A stretch of DNA of 54,608 nucleotides from assembly GCA_903920435.1 (NCBI GenBank), contig CAIXMB010000122.1, positions 1-54,608 on the forward strand. Reading direction: 5' to 3'. This DNA comes from an uncultured Actinomycetes bacterium (GTDB lineage: Bacteria > Actinomycetota > Actinomycetes > Actinomycetales > Microbacteriaceae). Under the pieces are notes generated by a model. It was not told where the DNA came from. It saw only the letters and a list, made by a program, of their open reading frames with translations, and did no database searches. Below are positions 34,610 to 42,652 of this stretch, one piece after another (position 1 is the stretch's first letter; each line of letters starts with the position of its first letter). A program made the translations under genes and the position numbers.

Positions 34610-34627
34610 CCGAGCACCCCCGGAGGG

Positions 34628-37147
34628 CTACGCCGAGCGCGAGTCCTGGTCGAGTAGCCCGAGCTCCGCAGCCACGAGCAGTGCCTCCGTGCGGGTGGAG
34701 ACGTTGAGCTTGCGGTAGATGCTCCGCAGCTGCGCCTTCACGGTGTTGCTCGCGACGAAGAGCTTCTTCGCCACCTGCTCGACGGTCGCACCCGGGTCGA
34801 GGGCGCGCAGCACGACGAGCTCGCGCTCGCTGAGCGCTCCCGCCACTGCCTGGTACGGCGCGAGGTAGCTCGTGCCAGTGAGCTTGTGACGGGCGACGAA
34901 GGTCGCGGCATCCGGATGCAGGGTCGCGAGCTGCTCGAGCGTCTGCTGGGGCAGCAGGCGGAAGGGCACGATGACGCCCGACTTCTCGGCTTGCTTCATG
35001 GCACGGAGCAGGGATGCCGTGGCATCCGTGTCGCGTCCGAGCGCGAGCTCGGTTGCCGCCCGCAGCACCGCGAGGTCGAGCTGGCCGTAGCGCTCGGTGC
35101 GCCCACGGGCCTGCCCTTCGAGGATGAACAGCAGCGCGTGCTTGGGATTGGCGGCGAGAAGTGCGAGGCGCGCGCGGGAGACGGCGATCCAGGTGCTGCG
35201 CGCCGGCGACTTCTCGAGCGCGGTCTCTGCGCGGGACAGTTGACCGAGGATTACCGCGAGATCGGCGGCGTCACTCGTGAGCAGCAGTTGCGCGGTCGAG
35301 CCCTCGACGAGGCGGTCGCCGTGCTCCGCCCAGGTGCGGTCGAGGCCGGCGTCGGTCTCGACCGGGTCGCCCCAGTAGAGCCCGTAGCGGTTCTCGGCGT
35401 GGGCGGCGAACGCCCAGAACTCGTCGCTGTCGCGCACGTCGGCGAGCAGGGCGAGCCAGTGGCGGGCGTCGGCTTCGTCGAGCCGGCCGATGGAGACGAG
35501 CGCGTGCGCGACGAGTCCGGCGGTGCCGGGCTCGCGGTCGTCGAGGGTCGAGAGCCAGTTGGCGGCGTGCTCGGCCTCGCCCTCGAGGGCGCGCACGAGT
35601 GCGATGGCCTCGGCGGCGCGGTCGGCGGCGGCGATGCTGCCCTGGGCGAGCCCGTAGCTGGTCGTGAAGCTCTCACGCGCCCCGACGAGATCGACGGCGA
35701 GCAGGCGCGTCATGCCCGACTGGTAGTGCGCCTCGGTGAGCGTGGTCGCCGGGCGACCGGCCAGGTCGTCGTCGGTGGCGAGCAGGTCGTCGAGCGCCTC
35801 GGCGGCTTCCAGGGCCGCGGGCAGGTCGCCCTTGAGCCGGAAGACGATGGTCTTGATGATGTGCACGTGCAGCTGGTCCCACGGCGACATGTTCTTGGGC
35901 AGGCGGGCGAACGTGCCGGCGGCCCGGCGCGCCATCGAGACCCACGCCTGCGCGAGGCCCTCGCGCGGCTGCCAACCGAGCTCGAGCGACAGGGTGAAGC
36001 GCGGGTTGTCGTCGCGCACCTTGCGGGGCATGGCGAGGATCGCGTTGTGCAGCTGCAGGGGCTGCTCGGCGATCATGCGGAACATGATGCCGTCGAGCAC
36101 CTCGACCACCGCGTCCCAGTCCTCGGCCATGGCGAAGTGGTCGATGGCGTCGAAGGGCTCGTCGGCGTCGAAGTGGTACCGGCCGACCGCCGAGCCGAGC
36201 TCGCGGGCGAGTGCGGGGTGGCGCAGCTTGAGCTCGGCGAGCAGCAGCCGGCGCAGCACCGGGTCCATGCGGTAACGGGCGCCGGATGCCCCCTGCTCCC
36301 GCTGCACGAGGCGGGCCTGTGCCACGCGGTCGAGCTGCAGTGCGGAGTCCGGCGCGACGAGGGCAAGCGTGCGCGACGTGAGCGCCGCGGGAATGGCGAG
36401 GCGCAGCGCGCCGTCGATCGCGGCATCCCTGCTTCCGCGCAGTCGCACCTCGAGCTGGTGCTCGCTCTCCTCGAGGAGGTAGGCGACGGGGTCGTCCTGG
36501 TCTTCGATGTCCTCGACGCTGAGCGAGGCGATCACGGAGGGCAGCAGGTCGGGCAGGCTGAGCGGCGAGTTGGCGAGCGCCTGCGCCTGCTCGGGTGAGA
36601 GTGCGAGGCCGAAGATGGCGGCGCAGCGGCGCACTCCGCCGGCGTCGAGCACGAGCTCGGAGGCGGCAACCACGGTGCCGCCGTGGTCGGCGCGAGCGAG
36701 GCCTTCGAACATCCGTCGGCCCGGGCAGAGTGCGGCGAGCGAGAGGTGCGGCGCATCGGCGAGCAGGCCGAGGAGCTGGCCGTCGAACGCCGAGCTCACC
36801 CCTGCGCCGAGGTGAACGACGAGCAGGAGCGGATACCCGAGGGCCTTCGTGGCCTTGGTCACGGCATCGAACGGGTCGCCCGCGAGGGCCTTTCCGGATG
36901 CCTCGGCCAGCGCCGCGCGGATCGCCTCCCAGGCGCGGTCGTCCCCCGATTCCTCGGAGAGGTCGACCCACACGATGTCGCGCGGGGCGGGGTCGCCCGA
37001 CAGCGTGGACGCCAGCAGCGCACGCGCCGGAACGAGCGGCAGATCGGGGATGACGGTGACGCGCTGCTCGAGCGACGGCGCCGTGAGCGTGGTCGGCGCG
37101 AGCAGTGCTGACGTCGCAGGGACGCCAAAACGTTGCGGGTGCTGCAT
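34628..37147 (-). CDS. Large LuxR-family (MalT-like) regulator with degenerate P-loop
   Basis: 839 residues. The C-terminal LuxR HTH (about 770-830) reads LSERELVVLRALDPGATVEQVAKKLFVASNTVKAQLRSIYRKLNV. Before it is a long helical repeat region (about 330-760) and an N-terminal STAND-like ATPase fold whose P-loop site is VIPDLPLVPARALLAS, with no GxxGxGKT, and whose Walker B site is LLLVVHLGAG. It is thus unlikely to bind ATP. Start ATG 37147 has GAGGAG seven bases upstream. It converges on the Wzz gene with 18 bases between stops and sits at the EPS edge, so EPS control is likely. A TTAACCC/TTCACCC pair lies 100 bases upstream, hinting at autoregulation. Confidence 0.85.
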   Translation of the reverse strand: MQHPQRFGVPATSALLAPTTLTAPSLEQRVTVIPDLPLVPARALLASTLSGDPAPRDIVWVDLSEESGDDRAWEAIRAALAEASGKALAGDPFDAVTKATKALGYPLLLVVHLGAGVSSAFDGQLLGLLADAPHLSLAALCPGRRMFEGLARADHGGTVVAASELVLDAGGVRRCAAIFGLALSPEQAQALANSPLSLPDLLPSVIASLSVEDIEDQDDPVAYLLEESEHQLEVRLRGSRDAAIDGALRLAIPAALTSRTLALVAPDSALQLDRVAQARLVQREQGASGARYRMDPVLRRLLLAELKLRHPALARELGSAVGRYHFDADEPFDAIDHFAMAEDWDAVVEVLDGIMFRMIAEQPLQLHNAILAMPRKVRDDNPRFTLSLELGWQPREGLAQAWVSMARRAAGTFARLPKNMSPWDQLHVHIIKTIVFRLKGDLPAALEAAEALDDLLATDDDLAGRPATTLTEAHYQSGMTRLLAVDLVGARESFTTSYGLAQGSIAAADRAAEAIALVRALEGEAEHAANWLSTLDDREPGTAGLVAHALVSIGRLDEADARHWLALLADVRDSDEFWAFAAHAENRYGLYWGDPVETDAGLDRTWAEHGDRLVEGSTAQLLLTSDAADLAVILGQLSRAETALEKSPARSTWIAVSRARLALLAANPKHALLFILEGQARGRTERYGQLDLAVLRAATELALGRDTDATASLLRAMKQAEKSGVIVPFRLLPQQTLEQLATLHPDAATFVARHKLTGTSYLAPYQAVAGALSERELVVLRALDPGATVEQVAKKLFVASNTVKAQLRSIYRKLNVSTRTEALLVAAELGLLDQDSRSA

Positions 37148-37246
37148 CCGGACTCCTCAGGGGCACGGCATGACTGCGGCCACTGACGGCACCGCGGTAC
37201 TCGGGTTTGCGGGTTGACGAAGGTCGTTTCGGTTCGACCTAGTCCA

Positions 37247-37325
37247 TTAACCCGCTCTTTCACCCGAAGCCGGAACCCCCTATTGGGGTGTCTTGGGTAT
37301 CCCTTTCGAGGGCCAGCTGTACCCC
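37247..37325. promoter_or_regulatory. Fourth tandem heptamer site, upstream of the LuxR gene
   Basis: TTAACCC (37247-37253), N5, TTCACCC (37259-37265): same 12-base period. It is followed on the plus strand by CCCCCTATTGGGG (37276-37288), GTGTC, CGAGGG and GTACCCC (37319-37325), the same order as at the acpS operon promoter, but no TAACGT-like box follows and no plus-strand gene starts here. Relative to the leftward LuxR gene the heptamers are inverted. Either an operator of luxR or the remains of a former EPS promoter. Confidence 0.5.
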
Positions 37326-37333
37326 GGTCGGCC

Positions 37334-38005
37334 TCAGGCGGGAACCGCCGCGACCGACGCGAACCAGATCCCCGCCACGAAGTACCCGAGGACGCCGGCG
37401 CCGATGGCGACGACGAGGGCGAGCAGGACGTCGCCCGCGCCGGGCCGTACGGCTCCCTCGGGGTTGGGGGTGACGCGCGACGTCATCGAGCGGCGCGCGC
37501 GGTCGCCCTCGTAGAACTGCGCGCCGCCCGCGGAGCGCTGGCCGATGAAGGCGCGCTGCGGGCTGGCGCGGAACTCCAGGAGGAGGGGCACGAGCCCCAT
37601 GATCTCGAACATCAGGCCGAGGATGAGGCCGACGGGGTCGCCGGTGCCGAAGAACTCGAAGAGGAACACGGCGCCGAGACCGCAGAACAGGATGGGCCAG
37701 GCCCAGGTTGTGAGCGGGGTGCCGAAGCCGCCGGAGAGGAAGAGGCCCACGCCGACGCCCGCGAGCCCCATGAAGATGCTGAGCGGGGCGAAGAGCGCCA
37801 CGGCATCCGGGCACTCGACGGCGATCTCGTAGGGGCCGCCGCTGGCGCACGAGCCGCCGAGCGCCATCACGGAGAAGGCCACCTGGAACAGCAGGGTGAA
37901 GGAGAGCACGAAGACGAACCAGCCCAGGGCCGAGCCGGCGACGCGCACGAGGGGGGAGTCGCGCCACGAGGTGCGGGGCGGCGCCGGGTAGTAGGAGGAG
38001 GTCAT
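37334..38005 (-). CDS. Multi-span membrane protein, unknown function
   Basis: 223 residues. Starts with a Tyr/Pro-rich cytosolic head (MTSSYYPAPPRTSWRD), then about six spans: LGWFVFVLSFTLLFQVAFSVMALGG, LFAPLSIFMGLAGVGVGLFLSGG, WAWPILFCGLGAVFLFEFFG, LILGLMFEIMGLVPLLLEF and a last one at about 195-218. A two-Cys loop (GGSCASGGPYEIAVECP) lies between the first spans. No family recognised. TAGAGT lies six bases before the ATG on the minus strand (leaderless pattern). Divergent from the GNAT gene. Confidence 0.75.
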   Translation of the reverse strand: MTSSYYPAPPRTSWRDSPLVRVAGSALGWFVFVLSFTLLFQVAFSVMALGGSCASGGPYEIAVECPDAVALFAPLSIFMGLAGVGVGLFLSGGFGTPLTTWAWPILFCGLGAVFLFEFFGTGDPVGLILGLMFEIMGLVPLLLEFRASPQRAFIGQRSAGGAQFYEGDRARRSMTSRVTPNPEGAVRPGAGDVLLALVVAIGAGVLGYFVAGIWFASVAAVPA

Positions 38006-38083
38006 GCAGGAACTCTAGGGATGCCGGTGCTCGCGCACGAGGGGAATTCGGGGGAATGAGTAGCGCCACCGGATAATTGAGCA

Positions 38084-38686
38084 ATGCCAGCAACCCGCCC
38101 CGCCCCGCGCCGCATCGAGGGGCGGTTCATCAGCCTCGCCCCGCTCGAGGAGCAGCAGCTCCCCGCCCTGTTCCGCGCGATCGGCACGCCGGAGGTGTTC
38201 GCGGGCGGGTACGGCGGCGGGCCCAAGGGCTTCCGGGCCACCGAGGCCGAGTTCGTCGACTTCGCGCACGGCTACTACGCGTGGCTCACCGGCAACGTCT
38301 ACGGGGTCTGGAAGGACGGCGTGCTGGTGGGCACGAGCACGCTCGGCGACTTCGACGAGCGCAACGAGCACGCTCACATCGGGTGGACCGCGTACTCCCC
38401 GGAGACCTGGGGCACCGCGGTCAACCCGGAGGCGAAGCTGCTCATGCTCGGCGAGGCCTTCGACAACGGGTTCGGCCGCGTCAAGCTGCAGGCCGACGTG
38501 CTCAACGACCGGTCGCGAGCGGCGATCCTCAAGCTCGGCGCGCAGTTCGAGGGCGTGGTGCGCCGGGCGGTTCCGCGCGCCGACGGGTCGTGGCGCGACA
38601 CCGCCGTGTACTCGATCCTCATCGACGAGTGGCCGTCAGTGCGCGCCGGGCTCGAGGCGCGGCTGCGCCGGTTCGAGGTCGCGTAG
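38084..38686 (+). CDS. GNAT-family N-acetyltransferase (RimJ/RimL type)
   Basis: 200 residues. RIEGRFISLAPLEEQQLPALFRAI at the start, the beta strands GVWKDGVLVGTSTLGDFDERNEHAHIGWTAYSPETWGTAVNPEAKLLMLGEAF (motif A region, acetyl-CoA site), then LQADVLNDRSRAAILKLGAQFEGVVRRA (motif B). This is the RimJ/RimL/ribosomal-protein acetyltransferase layout; substrate unknown. GATAAT (38072-38077) ends six bases before the ATG, so it is probably leaderless. Its 3' end overlaps the convergent MFS gene by 51 bases. Confidence 0.88.
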   Translation: MPATRPAPRRIEGRFISLAPLEEQQLPALFRAIGTPEVFAGGYGGGPKGFRATEAEFVDFAHGYYAWLTGNVYGVWKDGVLVGTSTLGDFDERNEHAHIGWTAYSPETWGTAVNPEAKLLMLGEAFDNGFGRVKLQADVLNDRSRAAILKLGAQFEGVVRRAVPRADGSWRDTAVYSILIDEWPSVRAGLEARLRRFEVA

Positions 38687-39859
38687 CGCTGGCGTGACCA
38701 GGGCGTAGGCGACGCACAGCCCCCACACGATGGCGCTCGCCGCGGCACCCCACTGCACGTCGACGTGCTGCACGAGGAACCCGACGAGCAGCGCGCCGAG
38801 CGGGAAGGCGGCGAGGTAGCCCGCGTTCTGCAGCCCGAGCACGCGGCCACGCGCCGACTCGGGCACGCGCTCGGCGATCAGCACCGGGATCATGGGGTTG
38901 ATGAGCCCGTAGCCGACGCCCACGAGGGCCGCGCACGGCACGATGACCCCGGGCACCGGCGCGACGGCGAACCCGCACAGCCCCGCCAAGGAGCCGAGCA
39001 GCGCGACCACGAGGATGGTGCGCCTGCGCAGCCGCACCACCCCGTACGCGAGCGACCCGCCGATGAGGCCCACCGCGAACACGCTGAGCGTGAGCCCGAG
39101 CAGCGCCGGCTGGTCGAGCCGCTGGAACACCACGGGCAGCACGACCGCCTGCAGCGGGCTGATCGCGAACACCGACGCGACGGCGAGGAGGGTGGTGGCG
39201 AGGGCGACGGGGTTGGTCCGCAGCAGGGTGAACCCGGCCCGGATTCCCGTCCGGGCCTCCACGTCGGCGGGCGCCCGCCCGAGCGCGCGCGGCAGGGCGA
39301 TGGTCAGTGCGGCGGCGAGCGCGGAGCATCCGGCCGTCAGCAGCAGCACCGTCGCGGGCGGCAGCACCGCGAGCGCGACGCCCGCGAGCGCCGGCCCCAC
39401 GAGGAACGACGCCCCGAAGAGCGCTTGCCGGATGCCCGACGCCCTGTCCACGGACAGCCCGGCGACACCGGCGATCTCCGGCAGCATGGCCTGCCGCGCG
39501 GTGAGACCCGGCACGTCGAACAGGGCACCGAGCACGCCGAGGGCGATAAACCAGCCCACGGAGAGGCCGAGCGTGGTGTCGACCACGAAGAGCAGGGTTA
39601 CCGAGAGGGCGCTGCCCACGTCGGCGACGATCGTCATGGTGCGCCGCCCGACCCGGTCGACGAGCGAGCCGCCGAGCACGGCGGCGAGGAACGCCGGCAC
39701 AGCCGTCGCGGCGGCCACGATGCCGGCCGCCGACGGCTCCCCGGTGCGCAGCAGCACGAGCCACGGAAGCGTGAGCCCGATAGCCGTGTTGCCGATCATC
39801 GAGAGCGCGTCGGCGGCGAAGTACACGACCACCGCGCGCCGGCGTCTGCGCAACTGCAT
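38636..39859 (-). CDS. MFS transporter
   Basis: 407 residues from ATG 39859; twelve membrane spans. FAADALSMIGNTAIGLTLPWLVLLRTG is the first span, and LVDRVGRRTMTIVADVGSA is the typical loop 2-3 signature (G-R-R). The second half begins near FTLLRTNPVALATTLLAV. Of the enterobactin-exporter/macrolide-efflux-like class (DHA3 type); substrate not predictable. Its last 17 codons overlap the 3' end of the GNAT gene on the opposite strand, an unusually long convergent coding overlap. Divergent from the chorismate mutase gene with 27 bases between starts. Confidence 0.87.
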   Translation of the reverse strand: MQLRRRRRAVVVYFAADALSMIGNTAIGLTLPWLVLLRTGEPSAAGIVAAATAVPAFLAAVLGGSLVDRVGRRTMTIVADVGSALSVTLLFVVDTTLGLSVGWFIALGVLGALFDVPGLTARQAMLPEIAGVAGLSVDRASGIRQALFGASFLVGPALAGVALAVLPPATVLLLTAGCSALAAALTIALPRALGRAPADVEARTGIRAGFTLLRTNPVALATTLLAVASVFAISPLQAVVLPVVFQRLDQPALLGLTLSVFAVGLIGGSLAYGVVRLRRRTILVVALLGSLAGLCGFAVAPVPGVIVPCAALVGVGYGLINPMIPVLIAERVPESARGRVLGLQNAGYLAAFPLGALLVGFLVQHVDVQWGAAASAIVWGLCVAYALVTPALRDLEPAQPRLEPGAH

Positions 39860-39886
39860 CCCGTCAGCCTGCCGTAGATTTGCCTC

Positions 39887-40189
39887 ATGGTGGAGAACGC
39901 GGAGTTGACGTCCCTCAGGCAGAGCATCGACAACATCGACGCCGCGGTCATCCACATGCTCGCGGAGCGGTTCAAGTTCACCCAGCAGGTGGGTCGGCTC
40001 AAGGCGACCACCGGCCTCCCGCCGAGCGACCCCGAGCGCGAGAAGGTGCAGATCGCCCGACTGCGGCAGCTTGCCGAGGAGTCGCACCTCGACCCCGCGT
40101 TCGCGGAGAAGTTCCTGGGCTTCATCGTCGCCGAGGTCATCCACCACCACGAGCAGATCGCCTCGACCGGCACGATCGAACTCCCGTGA
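39887..40189 (+). CDS. Chorismate mutase, AroQ class
   Basis: 100 residues. All-helical AroQ monofunctional domain: LRQSIDNIDAAVIHMLAERFKFTQQVGRLKATTGLPPSDPEREKVQIARLRQLAEESHLDPAFAEKFLGFIV, with the active-site Arg/Lys set (LRQSIDNID, ERFKF, LKA, DPEREK). It rearranges chorismate to prephenate for Phe/Tyr synthesis. TAGATT (39875-39880) is six bases before the ATG, so a leaderless transcript is likely. Its TGA overlaps the GTG start of the SDR gene (GTGA). Confidence 0.92.
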   Translation: MVENAELTSLRQSIDNIDAAVIHMLAERFKFTQQVGRLKATTGLPPSDPEREKVQIARLRQLAEESHLDPAFAEKFLGFIVAEVIHHHEQIASTGTIELP

Positions 40190-41091
40190 GCTGGGAACCC
40201 CGAAGCCTGCCCTCCCAGGCGGGCAAGACCGTCGTGATCACCGGTGCGGGGCGCGGCGTCGGCTACTTCGAGGCCGAGCAGCTCGCCGCCGCCGGCGCGC
40301 GCGTCATCCTCACCACCCGCGGCGACACCACCGCCCTCGACCTCATCCGGTCGCGAGTTCCCGGGGCGAACCTCGAGCACGTCGCCCTCGAGCTGGGCTC
40401 GCTCGCGTCGATCCGGCAGGCCGCCGAGTCGTTGAGAGAGCTCGGCCCCATCGACGTGCTCATCAACAACGCGGGTAAGACCGGCGGCGTGAAGCAGCGC
40501 GAGGTGACCGCCGACGGCCTCGAGATCATGGTCGGCACGAACGCCTACGGCCCGTTCGCCCTCACCGCCCTGCTGTTCCCGTCGATCACGGGGCGCGTCG
40601 TCGGCCTCGGCAGCCTTGCCACGCGCCTGGCGAAGGCCGACCTCGCCGACCTCGAGCAGAGCCACGGCACCTACTCGGTGAGCAAGGCGTACGCGTACTC
40701 GAAGCACGGCGTGCACGCGTTCGCACTCGAGCTCGACCGGCGGCTGCGGGCCGCCGGGAGCGGCGTGCAGTCCCTGCTCGCGCACCCCGGATTCGCCCTC
40801 GACGGCAGCGCCTCACCGCGACCGGGCGTGACCGACCGCAACTCCGCGGGGCAGCGCTTCGGCGAGCGGCTCCTGCGCCCGATGGCGCACGGCAAAGACC
40901 GCGGTGCGTGGCCGGTCGTGCGCGCCGCGATCGACCCGGATGCCACGGGCGGCCAGTTCTACGGACCCGCCCGCTCGGTCACCGGCCGCCCGGTGCTCAC
41001 CACGCCCGTGGCGCAGAGCGCCGACCCGGCCTTCGGTGCCGCGTTCTGGACCCTGGCCGAGCAGGCCACCGGCATCACGTTCGACGTCTAA
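40186..41091 (+). CDS. SDR-family oxidoreductase (retinol-dehydrogenase/WWOX-like)
   Basis: 301 residues, GTG start coupled to chorismate mutase. Rossmann start KTVVITGAGRGVGYFEAEQLAAAGARVILTTR (T-G-A-G-R-G-V-G), then LINNAGKTGG (N-N-A-G), and the catalytic YSVSKAYAYSKHG region with Y-x-x-x-K-type pairing (AYSKH, SVSK). The tail (TGGQFYGPARSVTGRP) matches the RDH/WWOX-like subgroup. NAD(P)-dependent; substrate unknown. Followed by a 359-base non-coding stretch. Confidence 0.85.
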   Translation: MSWEPRSLPSQAGKTVVITGAGRGVGYFEAEQLAAAGARVILTTRGDTTALDLIRSRVPGANLEHVALELGSLASIRQAAESLRELGPIDVLINNAGKTGGVKQREVTADGLEIMVGTNAYGPFALTALLFPSITGRVVGLGSLATRLAKADLADLEQSHGTYSVSKAYAYSKHGVHAFALELDRRLRAAGSGVQSLLAHPGFALDGSASPRPGVTDRNSAGQRFGERLLRPMAHGKDRGAWPVVRAAIDPDATGGQFYGPARSVTGRPVLTTPVAQSADPAFGAAFWTLAEQATGITFDV

Positions 41092-41144
41092 CGCGCGCCG
41101 CCCCCGCCCCGCCCCCTCCGCCCGCCCCGCCCGCCCCCTCCAGG

Positions 41145-41230
41145 TACGAAACGACGGAGATCCGGCGCGCTGCCAGCCGAGTCACGGGGCAGAGGGCCCC
41201 TCCTGTCGGCCGATCTCCGTCATTCATACG
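41145..41230. repeat. Palindromic repeat element, copy 1
   Basis: Left arm GTACGAAACGACGGAGAT, right arm ATCTCCGTCATTCATAC (imperfect inverted repeat with one indel), enclosing a GC-rich core of about 50 bases (CCGGCGCGCTGCCAGCC...). Length about 86. Copy 2 shares both arms and most of the core. Confidence 0.8.
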
Positions 41231-41316
41231 CGGGCGGTACGGACCGGGGCAGCGTGGGGGCCGGAATGATGGGGGCGCGCCCGTTCTGCGATCCCCCGAC
41301 CCGTCGGCCCCTCCGG

Positions 41317-41403
41317 GCACGAAACGACGGAGATCCGGCCCGCTGCCGGCCAAGTCGCGCGGCAGACGGCCCATCCGGCGGCTCATCTCCGTCATTTCGG
41401 ACG
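41317..41403. repeat. Palindromic repeat element, copy 2
   Basis: Left arm GCACGAAACGACGGAGAT, right arm ATCTCCGTCATTTCGGAC. Core CCGGCCCGCTGCCGGCC... is visibly related to copy 1 with scattered changes. The copies are in the same orientation, start to start about 172 bases. Confidence 0.8.
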
Positions 41404-41450
41404 CGCGGCAAGGTGGGGTGCTCACCGGGGGACGGCGGTACGGTCGGAGG

Positions 41451-41912
41451 GTGACCGACCTCCCCGCGCTCCTGGCCAGCACCGTCGCCGAGCTCGAACG
41501 CCGCGGTACTCCGGATGAGGCGCTCGCCGTGCTCCGCACGACGCGACTGCGGGGCACGAGGCTCGTGCGCACGGGCCGCGCGTGGCGGGTGGGAGTGCTC
41601 CTCATCGACCGCGAGGGGCGCCTCTACGAGACGGCGACGGTCACGCGCGCCGTCGAACCGCTGCGGGGAGTGACCAACCGGTCGGCGGAGGCCGAGGCGC
41701 GGCGCGAGCTGCGGCACATCGCCGCGCGCAGCGGGCTTCCAGAGGGGGAGGCGGTCAACGTCGACCCGGTGCCGCTCGATCCCTCGGCCACGGAGGGCGG
41801 CGGTCCGCTCTCGGTCGTGGACGGCACGGTGATGGTGCGGTGGAACGCGGGCGGGGGCATCCGGCCGCTGGAGGCGTACCTGGCCGACCGGCTCTCGCTG
41901 CTCGACGAGTAG
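41451..41912 (+). CDS. Hypothetical protein
   Basis: 153 residues from GTG 41451, which has TACGGT six bases upstream and also GGAGG directly before it. Soluble, no signal peptide or span: VTDLPALLASTVAELERRGTPDEALAVL then strands RAWRVGVLLIDREGRLYETATVTRAVEPLRG, a helix (NRSAEAEARRELRHIAARSGLPEGEAV), and a terminal HTH-free end with IRPLEAYLADRLSLL. I do not recognise the family. It converges on the SDR gene of the purine operon (2 bases between stops). Confidence 0.7.
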   Translation: MTDLPALLASTVAELERRGTPDEALAVLRTTRLRGTRLVRTGRAWRVGVLLIDREGRLYETATVTRAVEPLRGVTNRSAEAEARRELRHIAARSGLPEGEAVNVDPVPLDPSATEGGGPLSVVDGTVMVRWNAGGGIRPLEAYLADRLSLLDE

Positions 41913-41914
41913 GG

Positions 41915-42652
41915 CTACTGGGGCGCCATGCGCAGCGCGCCGTCCATGCGGATGGTCTCGCCGTTCAGGTAGTCGTGGTCGGCGAGCATGAGCACGAGTT
42001 GCGCGTACTCGTCGGGACGGGCGAGCCGGGCGGGGAACGGCACGCTCGCCGAGAGGCTGTCGACGACCTCGGTTCCGAGCGCGGTGAGCAGGGGAGTCAG
42101 CACGATGCCGGGGGCGATGGTGTTCACCCGGATGCCGTACCGCGCCAGATCGCGGGCGGCGGGCAGGGTCATCCCCACGATCGCGCCCTTCGACGCCGCG
42201 TAGGCGACCTGCCCGATCTGCCCCTCGTATGCCGCGACGGACGCCGTGTTGACGATGAGGCCGCGCGCGCCGTCGGCGAGCGGTTCGTTGGTCGACATGA
42301 GCTCTGCGGCGAGGCGCAGCACGTTGAAGGTGCCCACGAGGTTGACGTCGATGGTGCGGCGGAAGGTCGCGAGATCGTGCACGCCCTTCGACGACAGCAG
42401 GCGCACGGCGGGCGCGATGCCCGCGCAGTTGACGACGAGCCGCAAGGGCGCGTCGACCCGCCCGAGGGCCGCGGCCACCTGCTCCTCGTCCGTGACATCC
42501 GCGGAGAGGTACGTGATGTGCGCCTCGTCGGGCAGTGTCGTCAGGTCGAGCGCCAGCACGTCCACGCCGCGCTCGGCGAGCGCGCGCGCCGTCGCCGCGC
42601 CGAGACCGGATGCGGCGCCCGTCACGAGTGCGGTGGAGTGCGCGAGGTCCAT
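41915..42652 (-). CDS. SDR-family dehydrogenase (3-hydroxyacyl-CoA dehydrogenase type-like)
   Basis: 245 residues, classical SDR. TALVTGAASGLGAATARALAERG (T-G-x-x-x-G-x-G), NCAGIAPAVRL (N-x-A-G), NTASVAAYEGQIGQVAYAASKGAIVG with catalytic Ser and Y-x-x-x-K, and the HSD17B10-like VPFPARLARPDEYAQLVLMLADHDYLNGETIRMDGALRM tail. It likely oxidises a 3-hydroxyacyl-CoA with NAD. The ATG overlaps the purL stop by one base (TGATG), so it is the last gene of the purine operon although not a purine enzyme. Confidence 0.87.
   Translation of the reverse strand: MDLAHSTALVTGAASGLGAATARALAERGVDVLALDLTTLPDEAHITYLSADVTDEEQVAAALGRVDAPLRLVVNCAGIAPAVRLLSSKGVHDLATFRRTIDVNLVGTFNVLRLAAELMSTNEPLADGARGLIVNTASVAAYEGQIGQVAYAASKGAIVGMTLPAARDLARYGIRVNTIAPGIVLTPLLTALGTEVVDSLSASVPFPARLARPDEYAQLVLMLADHDYLNGETIRMDGALRMAPQ

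Larger units (their letters stand above)
41092..41450. other. 359-bp non-coding stretch with C-rich tract and two palindromic repeats
   Basis: 41092-41142 is a C-rich, low-complexity tract (repeated CCCGCCCC). Two diverged copies of one palindromic element follow (41145-41230 and 41317-41403), with 86 bases of no recognised content between them. The end of the stretch holds a TACGGT box (41439-41444) six bases before the next GTG. Confidence 0.8.

Noticed and set aside
41145-41403. CRISPR array
   Set aside because: Only two palindromic, mutually diverged units of about 86 bases, with no regular spacers and no cas genes.
41092-41450. Protein-coding frames through the repeat region
   Set aside because: The frames encode low-complexity Pro/Arg/Gly sequence and cross palindromic repeats; the gene downstream has its own good start at 41451.
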